DNA of 64,000 nucleotides from Candidatus Zixiibacteriota bacterium (lineage in GTDB: Bacteria; Zixibacteria; MSB-5A5; GN15; FEB-12). The DNA lies in NCBI GenBank assembly GCA_022571845.1, contig JACZXB010000009.1, positions 1-64,000 on the forward strand. The letters run 5' to 3'. Position 1 is the first letter of the stretch. Every line of letters begins with the position of its first letter. A program made the translations under genes and the position numbers. Shown here piece by piece: positions 25,207 through 33,260 of this stretch. Under the pieces are notes generated by a model. The model was not told where the DNA came from and did no database searches. It was given only the letters and a program-made list of their open reading frames with translations.

Positions 25207-26885
25207 TTTGTGCCGCTACCCTTCTTTGAAATAAGTGACTGAAACTCTTCGACAGATCCGACTCGAACGGCACAGCCATGGGGACAGTTTGAAACACAGG
25301 CCGGGTCATGTCCGGTGTCATAACAAAGATTACACTTCGTCGCCAATAGGCGCGGTTTGTCTCTAAGCGGCTCGGGAAGCATATTGTTCGGCCAAGTTTC
25401 ACCGGTCTCAAACATAGTGATAGCGTCGTAGGGGCAATTGTTTGCACAAATGTTACAGCCAATACATAGGTCATCAACGATTTCAACCACGCTTCCGACA
25501 GAGGCTCTTCTGATAGCGCCGGTCGGGCAGCCAATCAGACAAACCGGGTCTTCGCAGTGATAGCAGGCGCGAGTCAGGAGAATATTATTGTACTTGTTGC
25601 CTTCGCGCACAAAACGCGGGATGCCGTCGTGGGTATCGGCGCAGGCACGAACGCAGTCATCACAGCGGGTGCAGGTATCAAGGTCAATTGCTAATATAGA
25701 ATTGCCTTCGACCAGTCCCTGCTTGAGTGCTATTTCAATAAATTCTGACTGCTGAATATTTTTTCTGCTGTAGCCGGATTCTTTGATGCGACTGATGGCT
25801 GAGTTCCAAAGAAGAGTTTCGACTTCGGGAAAAGAGGCAACTAATTCGTTAAACGCCTCAATCGAAAGTTTTACTAATTCGGTATGTTCGACGGCAGTTG
25901 CTGTAAAGACCCAGCCACCGGTATGCTGAACTAAAAGCTCGACCTCGCCTAAAGTCATACCCTTGGAAAGATAAGTCACCACCATTTCGCCTTCTCCAAG
26001 TTTCTGAGCTAAGCGGACAAAACCTGAGCGTACCATATAAAGACAGTCAACTTTTTCACCTTCACTGGTGATAAGCTCGCCGGTATCAAGTGAGACCAGT
26101 TCCATTTTATCTTTCAGCGACTCCAAAAAATCATCGCTGCATTTTTGAAAGAGCGGTGTTCCTTTGAGCTGAGCCAGAAGCAGTTTGTCTTTGTAAATTT
26201 TGTCAATTTTTTCTTTGAGCGCTGCCGATTTGCGTTTCATCTGACGCAAAGCCGGCACTCTTATCTGAATTATCTCGCACTCCGAAGTTGTCTGAGCGGT
26301 GACAACCTGCGGCCAGCCAATCAAAGCGCCTATCTCGCCAAATATATCTCCCGGCTCAAGGATTGACTCTTTGCCAAAAGCAGAATCAATATCCATTGTA
26401 GCCAGAAATGTTATTTCGTTAGTCTTTTTTTTGACGTTCTCTATCTGCTTTTCTATCTGGGAAATGAGTATCGTTCCGCCTGCTGGCTGCTCGGTCTCGG
26501 GACTTACTGCCATAGTCATTGGGATGGCCAGGGTTCGCTCAATGTTAAAAATCGGGTTGCCTTGCTGTTGCTGTGACTGATTACGGCTCACTTGAATTTT
26601 TGCGTTGCCTCTGATAATATAAAAAGCCAGGTCTATATATGAGCCTTCTTCGAATAAAATAGCGCCGGCTTTCCAGCGGGCAATTGAAATATCGGGGGAG
26701 ATTTTTTCAAGCAGCTTGTCATCAAACTCTTTGAAAATATCATACTGCTTGAGCTGAGCAGGCGTTGGTCTTTCTTTTAACTCGAGTATGCCGCTATTGG
26801 TACCGACCGAAGTCCAGCGGTCATGGAATTGCTCCATGCGCATTGCCATTGTTTTGGAGTTCTGGGGGTTTTGGTCAGCCGTCAC
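25203..26885 (-). CDS. Fusion: two CNB (CRP-like) sensor domains - four [4Fe-4S] ferredoxin domain
   Basis: A 560-residue cytoplasmic fusion. CNB domain 1 (about 45-215) is interrupted by an insertion of about 75 residues (100-175). CNB domain 2 spans about 240-355. Residues 405-540 are an NrfC/HybA-like ferredoxin module with four clusters: CTRCDDCVRAC, CYHCEDPVCLIGC, CIGCNICANNC and CNLCYDTGHDPACVSNC. The phosphate-binding cassettes read FGEIGALIGWPQVVTAQ and LGEVELLVQHTGGWVFTA. Both lack the Arg that normally contacts the cyclic nucleotide phosphate, so cAMP or cGMP binding is doubtful. It is probably an electron carrier gated by an unknown ligand or protein, next to cytochrome b. The start is a GTG; the next ATG would remove 12 residues. 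Confidence 0.85.
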   Translation of the reverse strand: MTADQNPQNSKTMAMRMEQFHDRWTSVGTNSGILELKERPTPAQLKQYDIFKEFDDKLLEKISPDISIARWKAGAILFEEGSYIDLAFYIIRGNAKIQVSRNQSQQQQGNPIFNIERTLAIPMTMAVSPETEQPAGGTILISQIEKQIENVKKKTNEITFLATMDIDSAFGKESILEPGDIFGEIGALIGWPQVVTAQTTSECEIIQIRVPALRQMKRKSAALKEKIDKIYKDKLLLAQLKGTPLFQKCSDDFLESLKDKMELVSLDTGELITSEGEKVDCLYMVRSGFVRLAQKLGEGEMVVTYLSKGMTLGEVELLVQHTGGWVFTATAVEHTELVKLSIEAFNELVASFPEVETLLWNSAISRIKESGYSRKNIQQSEFIEIALKQGLVEGNSILAIDLDTCTRCDDCVRACADTHDGIPRFVREGNKYNNILLTRACYHCEDPVCLIGCPTGAIRRASVGSVVEIVDDLCIGCNICANNCPYDAITMFETGETWPNNMLPEPLRDKPRLLATKCNLCYDTGHDPACVSNCPHGCAVRVGSVEEFQSLISKKGSGTK

Positions 26886-26888
26886 TAG

Positions 26889-27788
26889 TCACTTACCAAT
26901 CTTTTTATAAAGAAGTTCAAGGCGGGCCTTTAAGACAATCATAATCTGCTGGAAAGTTGCCGAATCAGGCAGAACTGGAAACGGCTCAAGGCTGATTGGC
27001 CTTGCTGCCTTAAGCGGAAAAAACGGGTCAACCGACGGAGGTGGCGGGGGAGGAGGCGGAGCGTAGGCTCTTTGCGCTGGTCTGTCACCGCCAGCACTAG
27101 TGGCTACTGCGATAGTCGGAATGGGACCGCGTTTTTCCATAGCTTTCTTAAACGAGTCATTTTTTGTGTCAGCAGAGCTGGCTGCTCTGTCCCAGTGTTT
27201 GGAGACTGAACGAATACCTTTGGCGTAACCAAAGGTCGCTCCGCTGGGATGCCCGGCGCGCAAAAGTTTTTCATCTGTCACATAATGGCAGCGCACACAG
27301 GTCTCGGCGCGCGCCGCGAGATTGGCCAGCTCCACCATGCCCAATTTTAGACCGGCGACGTAGCCCGGTCTGTCCTTACCCGCTTTGGGGTCCCCCTCGG
27401 TATGCTTTTCTTTGTAGGCGCTGCCGGGGCCGTGACAGCTTTCGCAACTGACACCTTCGTCAACTTCGCCGGCTTCATTGCCGGAAACAACCGTACCATG
27501 ACATTTCATGCAACTTGAGCTGCCTTTCATCATGTTGTCGGCACCGACACCTGCTAAATCTGCAATCTTGCTGTACAAGGCATAGCTGTCGTAGATAGAC
27601 TGGACTGTTACTTTGTGGTCGTCATCTTTCCACCAGTCATTTTCGCCGCTGTGACAATTGGACTGACCAAGTCCGCAGCCGCCGGGTCCGAGAGTCTTAT
27701 GCTGGGCAAAAGAGTTGACAGAAAAAAATGACAGAGAATAGATAGAAACGATTAGAATTTTCTGAAGCAAAACGATTCTATTTTTCAT
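26889..27788 (-). CDS. Periplasmic multihaem cytochrome (c554-like) with CX6CH site
   Basis: A 299-residue exported cytochrome with signal peptide residues 1-28 (ending VNSFAQ). Three canonical haem sites occur (CMKCH, CESCH and CVRCH). A fourth, N-terminal site reads CGLGQSNCH, with six residues between the cysteines. The spacing of the sites and the GHPSGATFGY segment resemble tetrahaem cytochrome c554. A run of eight prolines (PPPPPPPP) follows at about 244-251, then a helical tail. The protein is probably a periplasmic shuttle between the anchored decahaem protein and the large outer cytochrome. The gene is 62 bases downstream of the large cytochrome gene and three bases before the CNB/ferredoxin gene. 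Confidence 0.85.
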   Translation of the reverse strand: MKNRIVLLQKILIVSIYSLSFFSVNSFAQHKTLGPGGCGLGQSNCHSGENDWWKDDDHKVTVQSIYDSYALYSKIADLAGVGADNMMKGSSSCMKCHGTVVSGNEAGEVDEGVSCESCHGPGSAYKEKHTEGDPKAGKDRPGYVAGLKLGMVELANLAARAETCVRCHYVTDEKLLRAGHPSGATFGYAKGIRSVSKHWDRAASSADTKNDSFKKAMEKRGPIPTIAVATSAGGDRPAQRAYAPPPPPPPPSVDPFFPLKAARPISLEPFPVLPDSATFQQIMIVLKARLELLYKKIGK

Positions 27789-27850
27789 ACTAACTACAAA
27801 GTTTGTTTAGCGGGCGAATACTAGTGACAGCCAAGAGTCCTGAGTTTTAG

Positions 27851-30800
27851 TTATTCCTCATATTCCACATCTCCGTCTTCGTCCACAGTCCAGAGTTTGT
27901 CATTTTTTAAAAACATTTTATGCTGCTCTTGCAGATTAAAGGGGCGAGAGCCTAAACGCCCAAAAATTGAAATCTGATTACCACTTTCATCAACTGCTCT
28001 GTCTCTGTCCAGACCTTTTGACAGCGCAATCGCTTTACCGTGAGTGTGCCTGGTAGCAATCATTTTCGGACTCGGTTTTGGGCTAAAGCCCAGATATCCC
28101 GGAGTTCTGTTCGGCGAAGTTAATTGTAAAACGTGCAGACCATTATGACCATCTGCTACATACGCAAATATACTGGCATTGGTCGAGGCAACTTTTACGG
28201 CCTGAGCATCAGAAATATGACCATGGTCTGTAAATATCTGGTCAATTTTTAAATTTTCTGGGTTCTCAGCATCAATGATAACCAGTCCCTCAGGTCCGGC
28301 AGCAACATAGGCGTAAGTTCTGGCAAGATATATATCATTGGCTTCTTTAAGCTTGATAGTGTTGCCTTTTATAAATCTTGGCTTTTCAGGGAAGGTAATA
28401 TCCATAACTTTTACGCCCTCAGCGTCACAAACAAAAGCATACCTGAACTGCACAGCTACCGCTTTTGGTTTTTTGAAATCTCTGACGATACTGACTACTT
28501 TTGGAATCTGCGGATTACTGACACTTACTATGACCAGTCCTGTGTCGCAGGAGATGTAAATATAATTTCCGGCTATAGTTAAGTTCACGGCACCGGCCAG
28601 AACATTGTCCGGATTAAAGGTTACTTCTCGGTCAAGGAAGTTATTTTCCGGATTGCCATCGACCAAATTCATAACATCGACTAAAATCAAGCCCTCCACT
28701 GAATCAGTAATGTAAGCATAAGTGTAAAGCGGATGAATCGGCCATTGTTCCATGTTTTCAGGACGATAGAATCTTTTAGTGTCGATAGGCATGTTTGTCG
28801 GCAGCGCTACTGCTGTGGCGTTGGTAGTCTTGACGTGCGTGTCTTGTCCCCAGAATGAAACCGGCTGCGAAATTATACGCTCCGAAAAACCTTTGTTGTC
28901 GATATTGGCAATATCGTAAACTCTAAATCCATCGCTGCCGCTGGCAGTGAACAAATATTCACCGCGCATCTGCAGGGACCTGATATTTTTGCCGGGGTGA
29001 TGGTAGGAAACCTCAAGTTCACGATCTTTATTGATATGGTTTTTGTAATAATCAGAGTAGGCCAGACTGTGCAAATAACTGCCGATGACAGCCTGGGGTT
29101 CGTCTGTTTCGGTAACGGCCACAGCTTCGATTCCATGAGAGCCGGTGCCGACATAAATATATTTGCCCATAAAGTTAACCAGGTTGGTGCCGTGCAAAAG
29201 AATCTGGGCCATCCAGGCATTGTTGTCGTTCTTTTCGGAGACGTGGCAGTCGATACAAGTCTTGGTCTCAAATGTTCGTACGGTATGAGGTGCGTGAGGG
29301 TTAAAAGCCTGACTGCTATAGCCCGGTGCAGAAATCGGCGGCTGCTGAATATAAATCTGTTCACGGTTGGCATTGCGCGAGCTCAAGATAAGTGCACTCG
29401 ATGACCTGGCCGGCGAAACTTTACTGCCCTTGGTGTGAGCGCTGATACAAAGCATGTAGCCATCATCTCTTATCACCTGCGGGTTGTAAGAAGTCCAGCT
29501 GCGGGACTCTCCACCTTCATAATGCGCCATATCTTTTTTCCAGTTAGCCTGCTGCGGCAGGTGGCAGCCGAAACAGTTGGTAACCCAGGAGCTGTGGCAG
29601 GCGTAACATTCCATCTTGTCCGGACTATGGGGCAGAGCCGAAGCTTCGCTGGAGCCGTCCCACTCTTTGCCGGAAATCGTCATCAGTTTGGCCTTACGGG
29701 CCTTGGCGTTAAAGTTTTCAGATTCCGGATCAATTATATCTACAAGCTGCGGTATTACCCACTCCAGCGAATCATGAAGCATCGAGCGCTGAATAATTTT
29801 CGGGCCCCGTCTCGAAAATCTTTTCTTCTTAGTCGGCGTATATAAATCATCTAAGACAAGCTGGCGCTCAGTTGCCGCCAGTCCTGAAGTTCTCAAAGTT
29901 GCCTGCTCGGTAATAGTGCCGTGACAGTCGATGCAGGCTATTTCAAGAGCGTTATGGAACTCCCCGTAAAGTTTGCCGTCGCCGTGATTGTCCTGCTTAA
30001 AATGACAGTCAATGCAGTGCATTCCTTTTTCGGCGTGAATGTCGTTTAAGTGAACCGCTTTCTGGACATGGCGGCAGTCGTCATCGCAGTATGGTTCGTG
30101 GTCGGTATCAATGCGAACAACACCATGAAATTTATGCGGCGAATCCCAGGGAATAATTTCCCCTTTAGAGTCCAGTAGGTTGCCTTTTCTATCTTTACTG
30201 AAGACCGCCCGAAACAGCCAGCCGTGGCCGTGGTAATCTGCAAACTGTGAGTTTTCAAATTCATCATTGCGCTCGGCAATTTTGGCCAGAAATTCGAGGT
30301 CACCCCATTTTCCGCGAAGGACTGCTTCTTCGGGGTTAGCAACCAAGAGTGCGTGCGCTTCTTTGTCCGATGGGTATTTCTGTTTATCGGGGTACATCGA
30401 CTCGCCGTCAGTTTCATAATCCCACATCTGAAAACCAAGATAGGTATTACTGAAGGCATTAGGCTGATGCATATGGCAGCTCATGCACTGACTGGTCGGA
30501 ATAGCAGTTGTAAATTCATGCTTTATGGGGTGACCGGATTCGTCTTTAGGGATAGTAGTATCAGCGCTCTGGCTCAGTCCCATATTTCCAAATTTTGAAT
30601 AAGGTCCGGAATGAATAGGCGAGCGGTCATTGGCATAAATCACATGGCAGGAAGTACAACCGCTGGAGCGATAATCACCGGGGTGGTCGTTGGTTCCCAT
30701 GAAAGAAAGATGCGGGTCATTCAAGCGAGTTTTAAGCAAATTGAGCACCGGCGAACTAATCCGAAGCTGGGTGCCCAGGCCACGGTCGGACGATTTCATA

Positions 30801-31531
30801 TCCGGCCGGCCCGGTTCATCGAGCGGATTAGGAATGCCTATGTCTGAAGGATTTATGCGTGAAATTCTGCCGCCGCTTTCGAAAGTTCTGAAAATATTAC
30901 CCGGTTGTGTTATTTCCCAGCGGGGAAGAGGCAGCACGGTAGGCAGAACACCGCGTGCCAGTTGGTCTTCAGTTGGCGCCGGAACTGTCAGAATCTGCTG
31001 AGCAATTCCATCACGCGAGTAACTCTCTCCGAAAATGTAATGCTTGGTAGAAATTATTCCGTTCTGATAAGCGGCGCCGCCCCACAAAAGGGTCGAAGTT
31101 GTCATCATACTCTTTTTTACATTTAAGACGTCGCTTGCGTGACACTGTCCGCAGGCTTCATCGGCCACCCGCAAATCTCCGGGATTTACAAACTTGATAA
31201 ATTCAGGAAATTCTTTGTTAAGCAAGGTATAAGAGCGAACCGGGTTGGCTGAGGATTTCCATTTTGCAGGAAACCTCGGCTGAACATGGGCTTCTTTTTT
31301 GGTGGTGGCTACGGCGCTGCCGCCGTGGCAGTCTATACAACCGAGCTTGACAGCGGTAGATTTGTGCATCTTTTCGATACCGCCGTGGCAGGTAATACAG
31401 CCTTCGCTTTTTAAATCAGCCTCTTCTTGCGATTGCCTGACAAGGTCGCTCTGCGCCAGGACACCCGCAGCCAGAAGAACCAAAATGGCCAATGTCACTT
31501 TGTACGATATTTTCTTATAGTGATTAGCCAT
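27851..31531 (-). CDS. Large exported decahaem cytochrome c fused to an LVIVD-type beta-propeller
   Basis: A 1226-residue exported protein. The ATG at 31531 is preferred to the one at 31537 because AAGG lies eight bases ahead. Signal peptide 1-26, ending GVLAQS. Ten CxxCH sites lie in the first 760 residues: CITCH, CIDCH, CGQCH, CTSCH, CMSCH, CIDCH, CIDCH, CYACH, CFGCH and CIDCH. A CISAH sequence near residue 705 may be a lost site. Residues 790-1190 form about six or seven blade repeats of the LVIVD type (VEGLILVDV, TGLVIVSVSNP, EGVKVMDI, PEGLVIIDAENP). The protein is probably at the outer membrane or surface, next to the barrel encoded four bases upstream. The propeller may dock a partner or substrate. 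No catalytic site is recognised. Confidence 0.88.
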   Translation of the reverse strand: MANHYKKISYKVTLAILVLLAAGVLAQSDLVRQSQEEADLKSEGCITCHGGIEKMHKSTAVKLGCIDCHGGSAVATTKKEAHVQPRFPAKWKSSANPVRSYTLLNKEFPEFIKFVNPGDLRVADEACGQCHASDVLNVKKSMMTTSTLLWGGAAYQNGIISTKHYIFGESYSRDGIAQQILTVPAPTEDQLARGVLPTVLPLPRWEITQPGNIFRTFESGGRISRINPSDIGIPNPLDEPGRPDMKSSDRGLGTQLRISSPVLNLLKTRLNDPHLSFMGTNDHPGDYRSSGCTSCHVIYANDRSPIHSGPYSKFGNMGLSQSADTTIPKDESGHPIKHEFTTAIPTSQCMSCHMHQPNAFSNTYLGFQMWDYETDGESMYPDKQKYPSDKEAHALLVANPEEAVLRGKWGDLEFLAKIAERNDEFENSQFADYHGHGWLFRAVFSKDRKGNLLDSKGEIIPWDSPHKFHGVVRIDTDHEPYCDDDCRHVQKAVHLNDIHAEKGMHCIDCHFKQDNHGDGKLYGEFHNALEIACIDCHGTITEQATLRTSGLAATERQLVLDDLYTPTKKKRFSRRGPKIIQRSMLHDSLEWVIPQLVDIIDPESENFNAKARKAKLMTISGKEWDGSSEASALPHSPDKMECYACHSSWVTNCFGCHLPQQANWKKDMAHYEGGESRSWTSYNPQVIRDDGYMLCISAHTKGSKVSPARSSSALILSSRNANREQIYIQQPPISAPGYSSQAFNPHAPHTVRTFETKTCIDCHVSEKNDNNAWMAQILLHGTNLVNFMGKYIYVGTGSHGIEAVAVTETDEPQAVIGSYLHSLAYSDYYKNHINKDRELEVSYHHPGKNIRSLQMRGEYLFTASGSDGFRVYDIANIDNKGFSERIISQPVSFWGQDTHVKTTNATAVALPTNMPIDTKRFYRPENMEQWPIHPLYTYAYITDSVEGLILVDVMNLVDGNPENNFLDREVTFNPDNVLAGAVNLTIAGNYIYISCDTGLVIVSVSNPQIPKVVSIVRDFKKPKAVAVQFRYAFVCDAEGVKVMDITFPEKPRFIKGNTIKLKEANDIYLARTYAYVAAGPEGLVIIDAENPENLKIDQIFTDHGHISDAQAVKVASTNASIFAYVADGHNGLHVLQLTSPNRTPGYLGFSPKPSPKMIATRHTHGKAIALSKGLDRDRAVDESGNQISIFGRLGSRPFNLQEQHKMFLKNDKLWTVDEDGDVEYEE

Positions 31532-31541
31532 GCCCATATCC

Positions 31542-33260
31542 TTAATAGGTAAAGACCATATTCATAAACCCGGAAAGTTGAGTGGCGTCTGTCTCATAAA
31601 TATCTTTGAAGCCTTCAAACGGAGAAAGCGCCGCCAAACCAAATGTAAAGATAGAGTTATTATTTAAGAACGGTCTGAAAATTAAACCAAGGCTATAGTC
31701 CAGACCAATATTATTATCCAGCGCCCCTTGATTCAGGAAATGCTCAAGTGTTCTGGTAGTCGAAAAGCGCAGATAGTTAATATTGGCAATCAGTTTTAGT
31801 TTTGGCGTCAGCTCAGCGTCATAGCCGACATTTAACAGTAACAGTCCGGGATTTACAAAATTTGCCTGACCTTCAAGTTTATTCGTGCGCAAGGATGGCA
31901 AAAGGCTCAGCTTATGAACCAAGGCCACGCCCCCAAGTCCGATTCCCTGTTGCTGCCAGTAGCTAAACGGTCCACCTGCAAAAAACGGAAGATCCAAAAT
32001 TGCATCAAACCCTTTACCCTGGTCATCAAGCGGATTGTCGTCGCCGGAAGCATAAAAAGCAGAAACTTTGTAACGCATCCAGTCAACATCAATAGACAGT
32101 TCCAGAGCCGCCATCTGGGCATTTATATTAATCTCTTTAGCGGCAATCTGATTAAAATCATCTGTGCCCGTTACGTGATACAAAGCGTGAGAAATATTCA
32201 GCCTACCAAAATGTCCCTCGCCGGCCCAGCCAAAATACGAAGCATTTATTTCATGCTCGCGCACCCGCCCAATAGGCGCCGGCCGCACCAAACGGCCGTT
32301 TACATCGTAGTGGGTAGCGGCTTGGTCGCGGTTATGATGAAAACTAAGCTCAGCCGTATAGCCCAAAAACCCAAGAAAATCCTGCTTGTAGAGATTAAAA
32401 ATCAGTACGTCTTGGTCGCGGTCTTCAAAAATTGTATTCAGTTCAGAGTTGGTTTCTTTTTCCAAAAGAGTCAGATAGATAAAATTGTACTGAAACTTGT
32501 TATTGCTGTAGTTACCAAAAAGACGGTAACCGAGATTGTAGTCATTAAAGATAAACGAGCGGAAATCACTGCTGAACCTTTGAATGCCGCCCTTAAATGA
32601 AATAAAATCATAGCGATCGCTCAGATTAAAAAGATGCTTTTCAAATGACAATTCCTGAAAGGCTATATGTGCGTCTGTGCGGTTGTCACCTTTGCGGACA
32701 TTAATATTGACGCCGTTGTTCTCCTTCAAATTCAAATAATTGAGATTGAAAACCGGCGTGATTTTTATCTCCCAGTCACGGGGACGATAAGCAGTCTGGC
32801 CGTGGTAAAGTTCGAAGGTCAGCTTGATATTTTGATTAAAGAAAAACTTTTCACCATCGGCAAAGAAATCCATACTCAGCGGATTAAAAGTACTGACACC
32901 GCTGGGCGTAGGCACATGAGCGAATTCTGTAAAAGATTCTGTTGTCGCTGTAAAAATAAAGAAAGTATTCTGTCCCCAGATCGGGTAATCGCCTTTTAGA
33001 ATATTCTGATTATAGGGATCAATAAATCTGCCTTTTACATTCAGTTCATAGGGGGGCGGTACAATCGAACGCCAGCGATCGGGAATCGGGATAAAATGCG
33101 GAAGCCGCGGTACTGTATCAGCCGAAGTAGTATCAGTTATTGCCTGTGCTGTGTCGGCGTTTTCTTGTGCTAATATTAATGAGGGGAGCAGCAGCAGTAT
33201 TACTGCTATTGCTATAAGCAAAGTCGGTGAGAATGATTGACTCAGGTTATTGGTCATCAT
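31542..33260 (-). CDS. Outer-membrane beta-barrel protein, candidate cytochrome conduit
   Basis: A 572-residue exported protein. Signal peptide residues 1-31, ending LILAQE; then a Thr/Pro-rich stretch. From residue 70 onward there is strong alternation typical of a large barrel (FELYHGQTAY, LGYRLFGNYSNN, VRPAPIGRVREHEI), ending in the aromatic MVFTY. No TonB plug is seen, so it is probably a porin-type barrel. The gene overlaps the upstream lipoprotein gene in an ATGATGA junction and precedes the large decahaem gene by ten bases. In porin-cytochrome conduits such as MtrAB or OmaB/OmbB a barrel wraps a multihaem protein; this gene order fits the idea, but sequence homology to those barrels is not claimed. 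Confidence 0.75.
   Translation of the reverse strand: MMTNNLSQSFSPTLLIAIAVILLLLPSLILAQENADTAQAITDTTSADTVPRLPHFIPIPDRWRSIVPPPYELNVKGRFIDPYNQNILKGDYPIWGQNTFFIFTATTESFTEFAHVPTPSGVSTFNPLSMDFFADGEKFFFNQNIKLTFELYHGQTAYRPRDWEIKITPVFNLNYLNLKENNGVNINVRKGDNRTDAHIAFQELSFEKHLFNLSDRYDFISFKGGIQRFSSDFRSFIFNDYNLGYRLFGNYSNNKFQYNFIYLTLLEKETNSELNTIFEDRDQDVLIFNLYKQDFLGFLGYTAELSFHHNRDQAATHYDVNGRLVRPAPIGRVREHEINASYFGWAGEGHFGRLNISHALYHVTGTDDFNQIAAKEININAQMAALELSIDVDWMRYKVSAFYASGDDNPLDDQGKGFDAILDLPFFAGGPFSYWQQQGIGLGGVALVHKLSLLPSLRTNKLEGQANFVNPGLLLLNVGYDAELTPKLKLIANINYLRFSTTRTLEHFLNQGALDNNIGLDYSLGLIFRPFLNNNSIFTFGLAALSPFEGFKDIYETDATQLSGFMNMVFTY

Noticed and set aside
31914-32600. 228-codon frame opposite the barrel gene
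   Set aside because: It is antisense to a well-supported exported barrel gene, has no recognisable domain, and its basic composition reflects the complementary codons.
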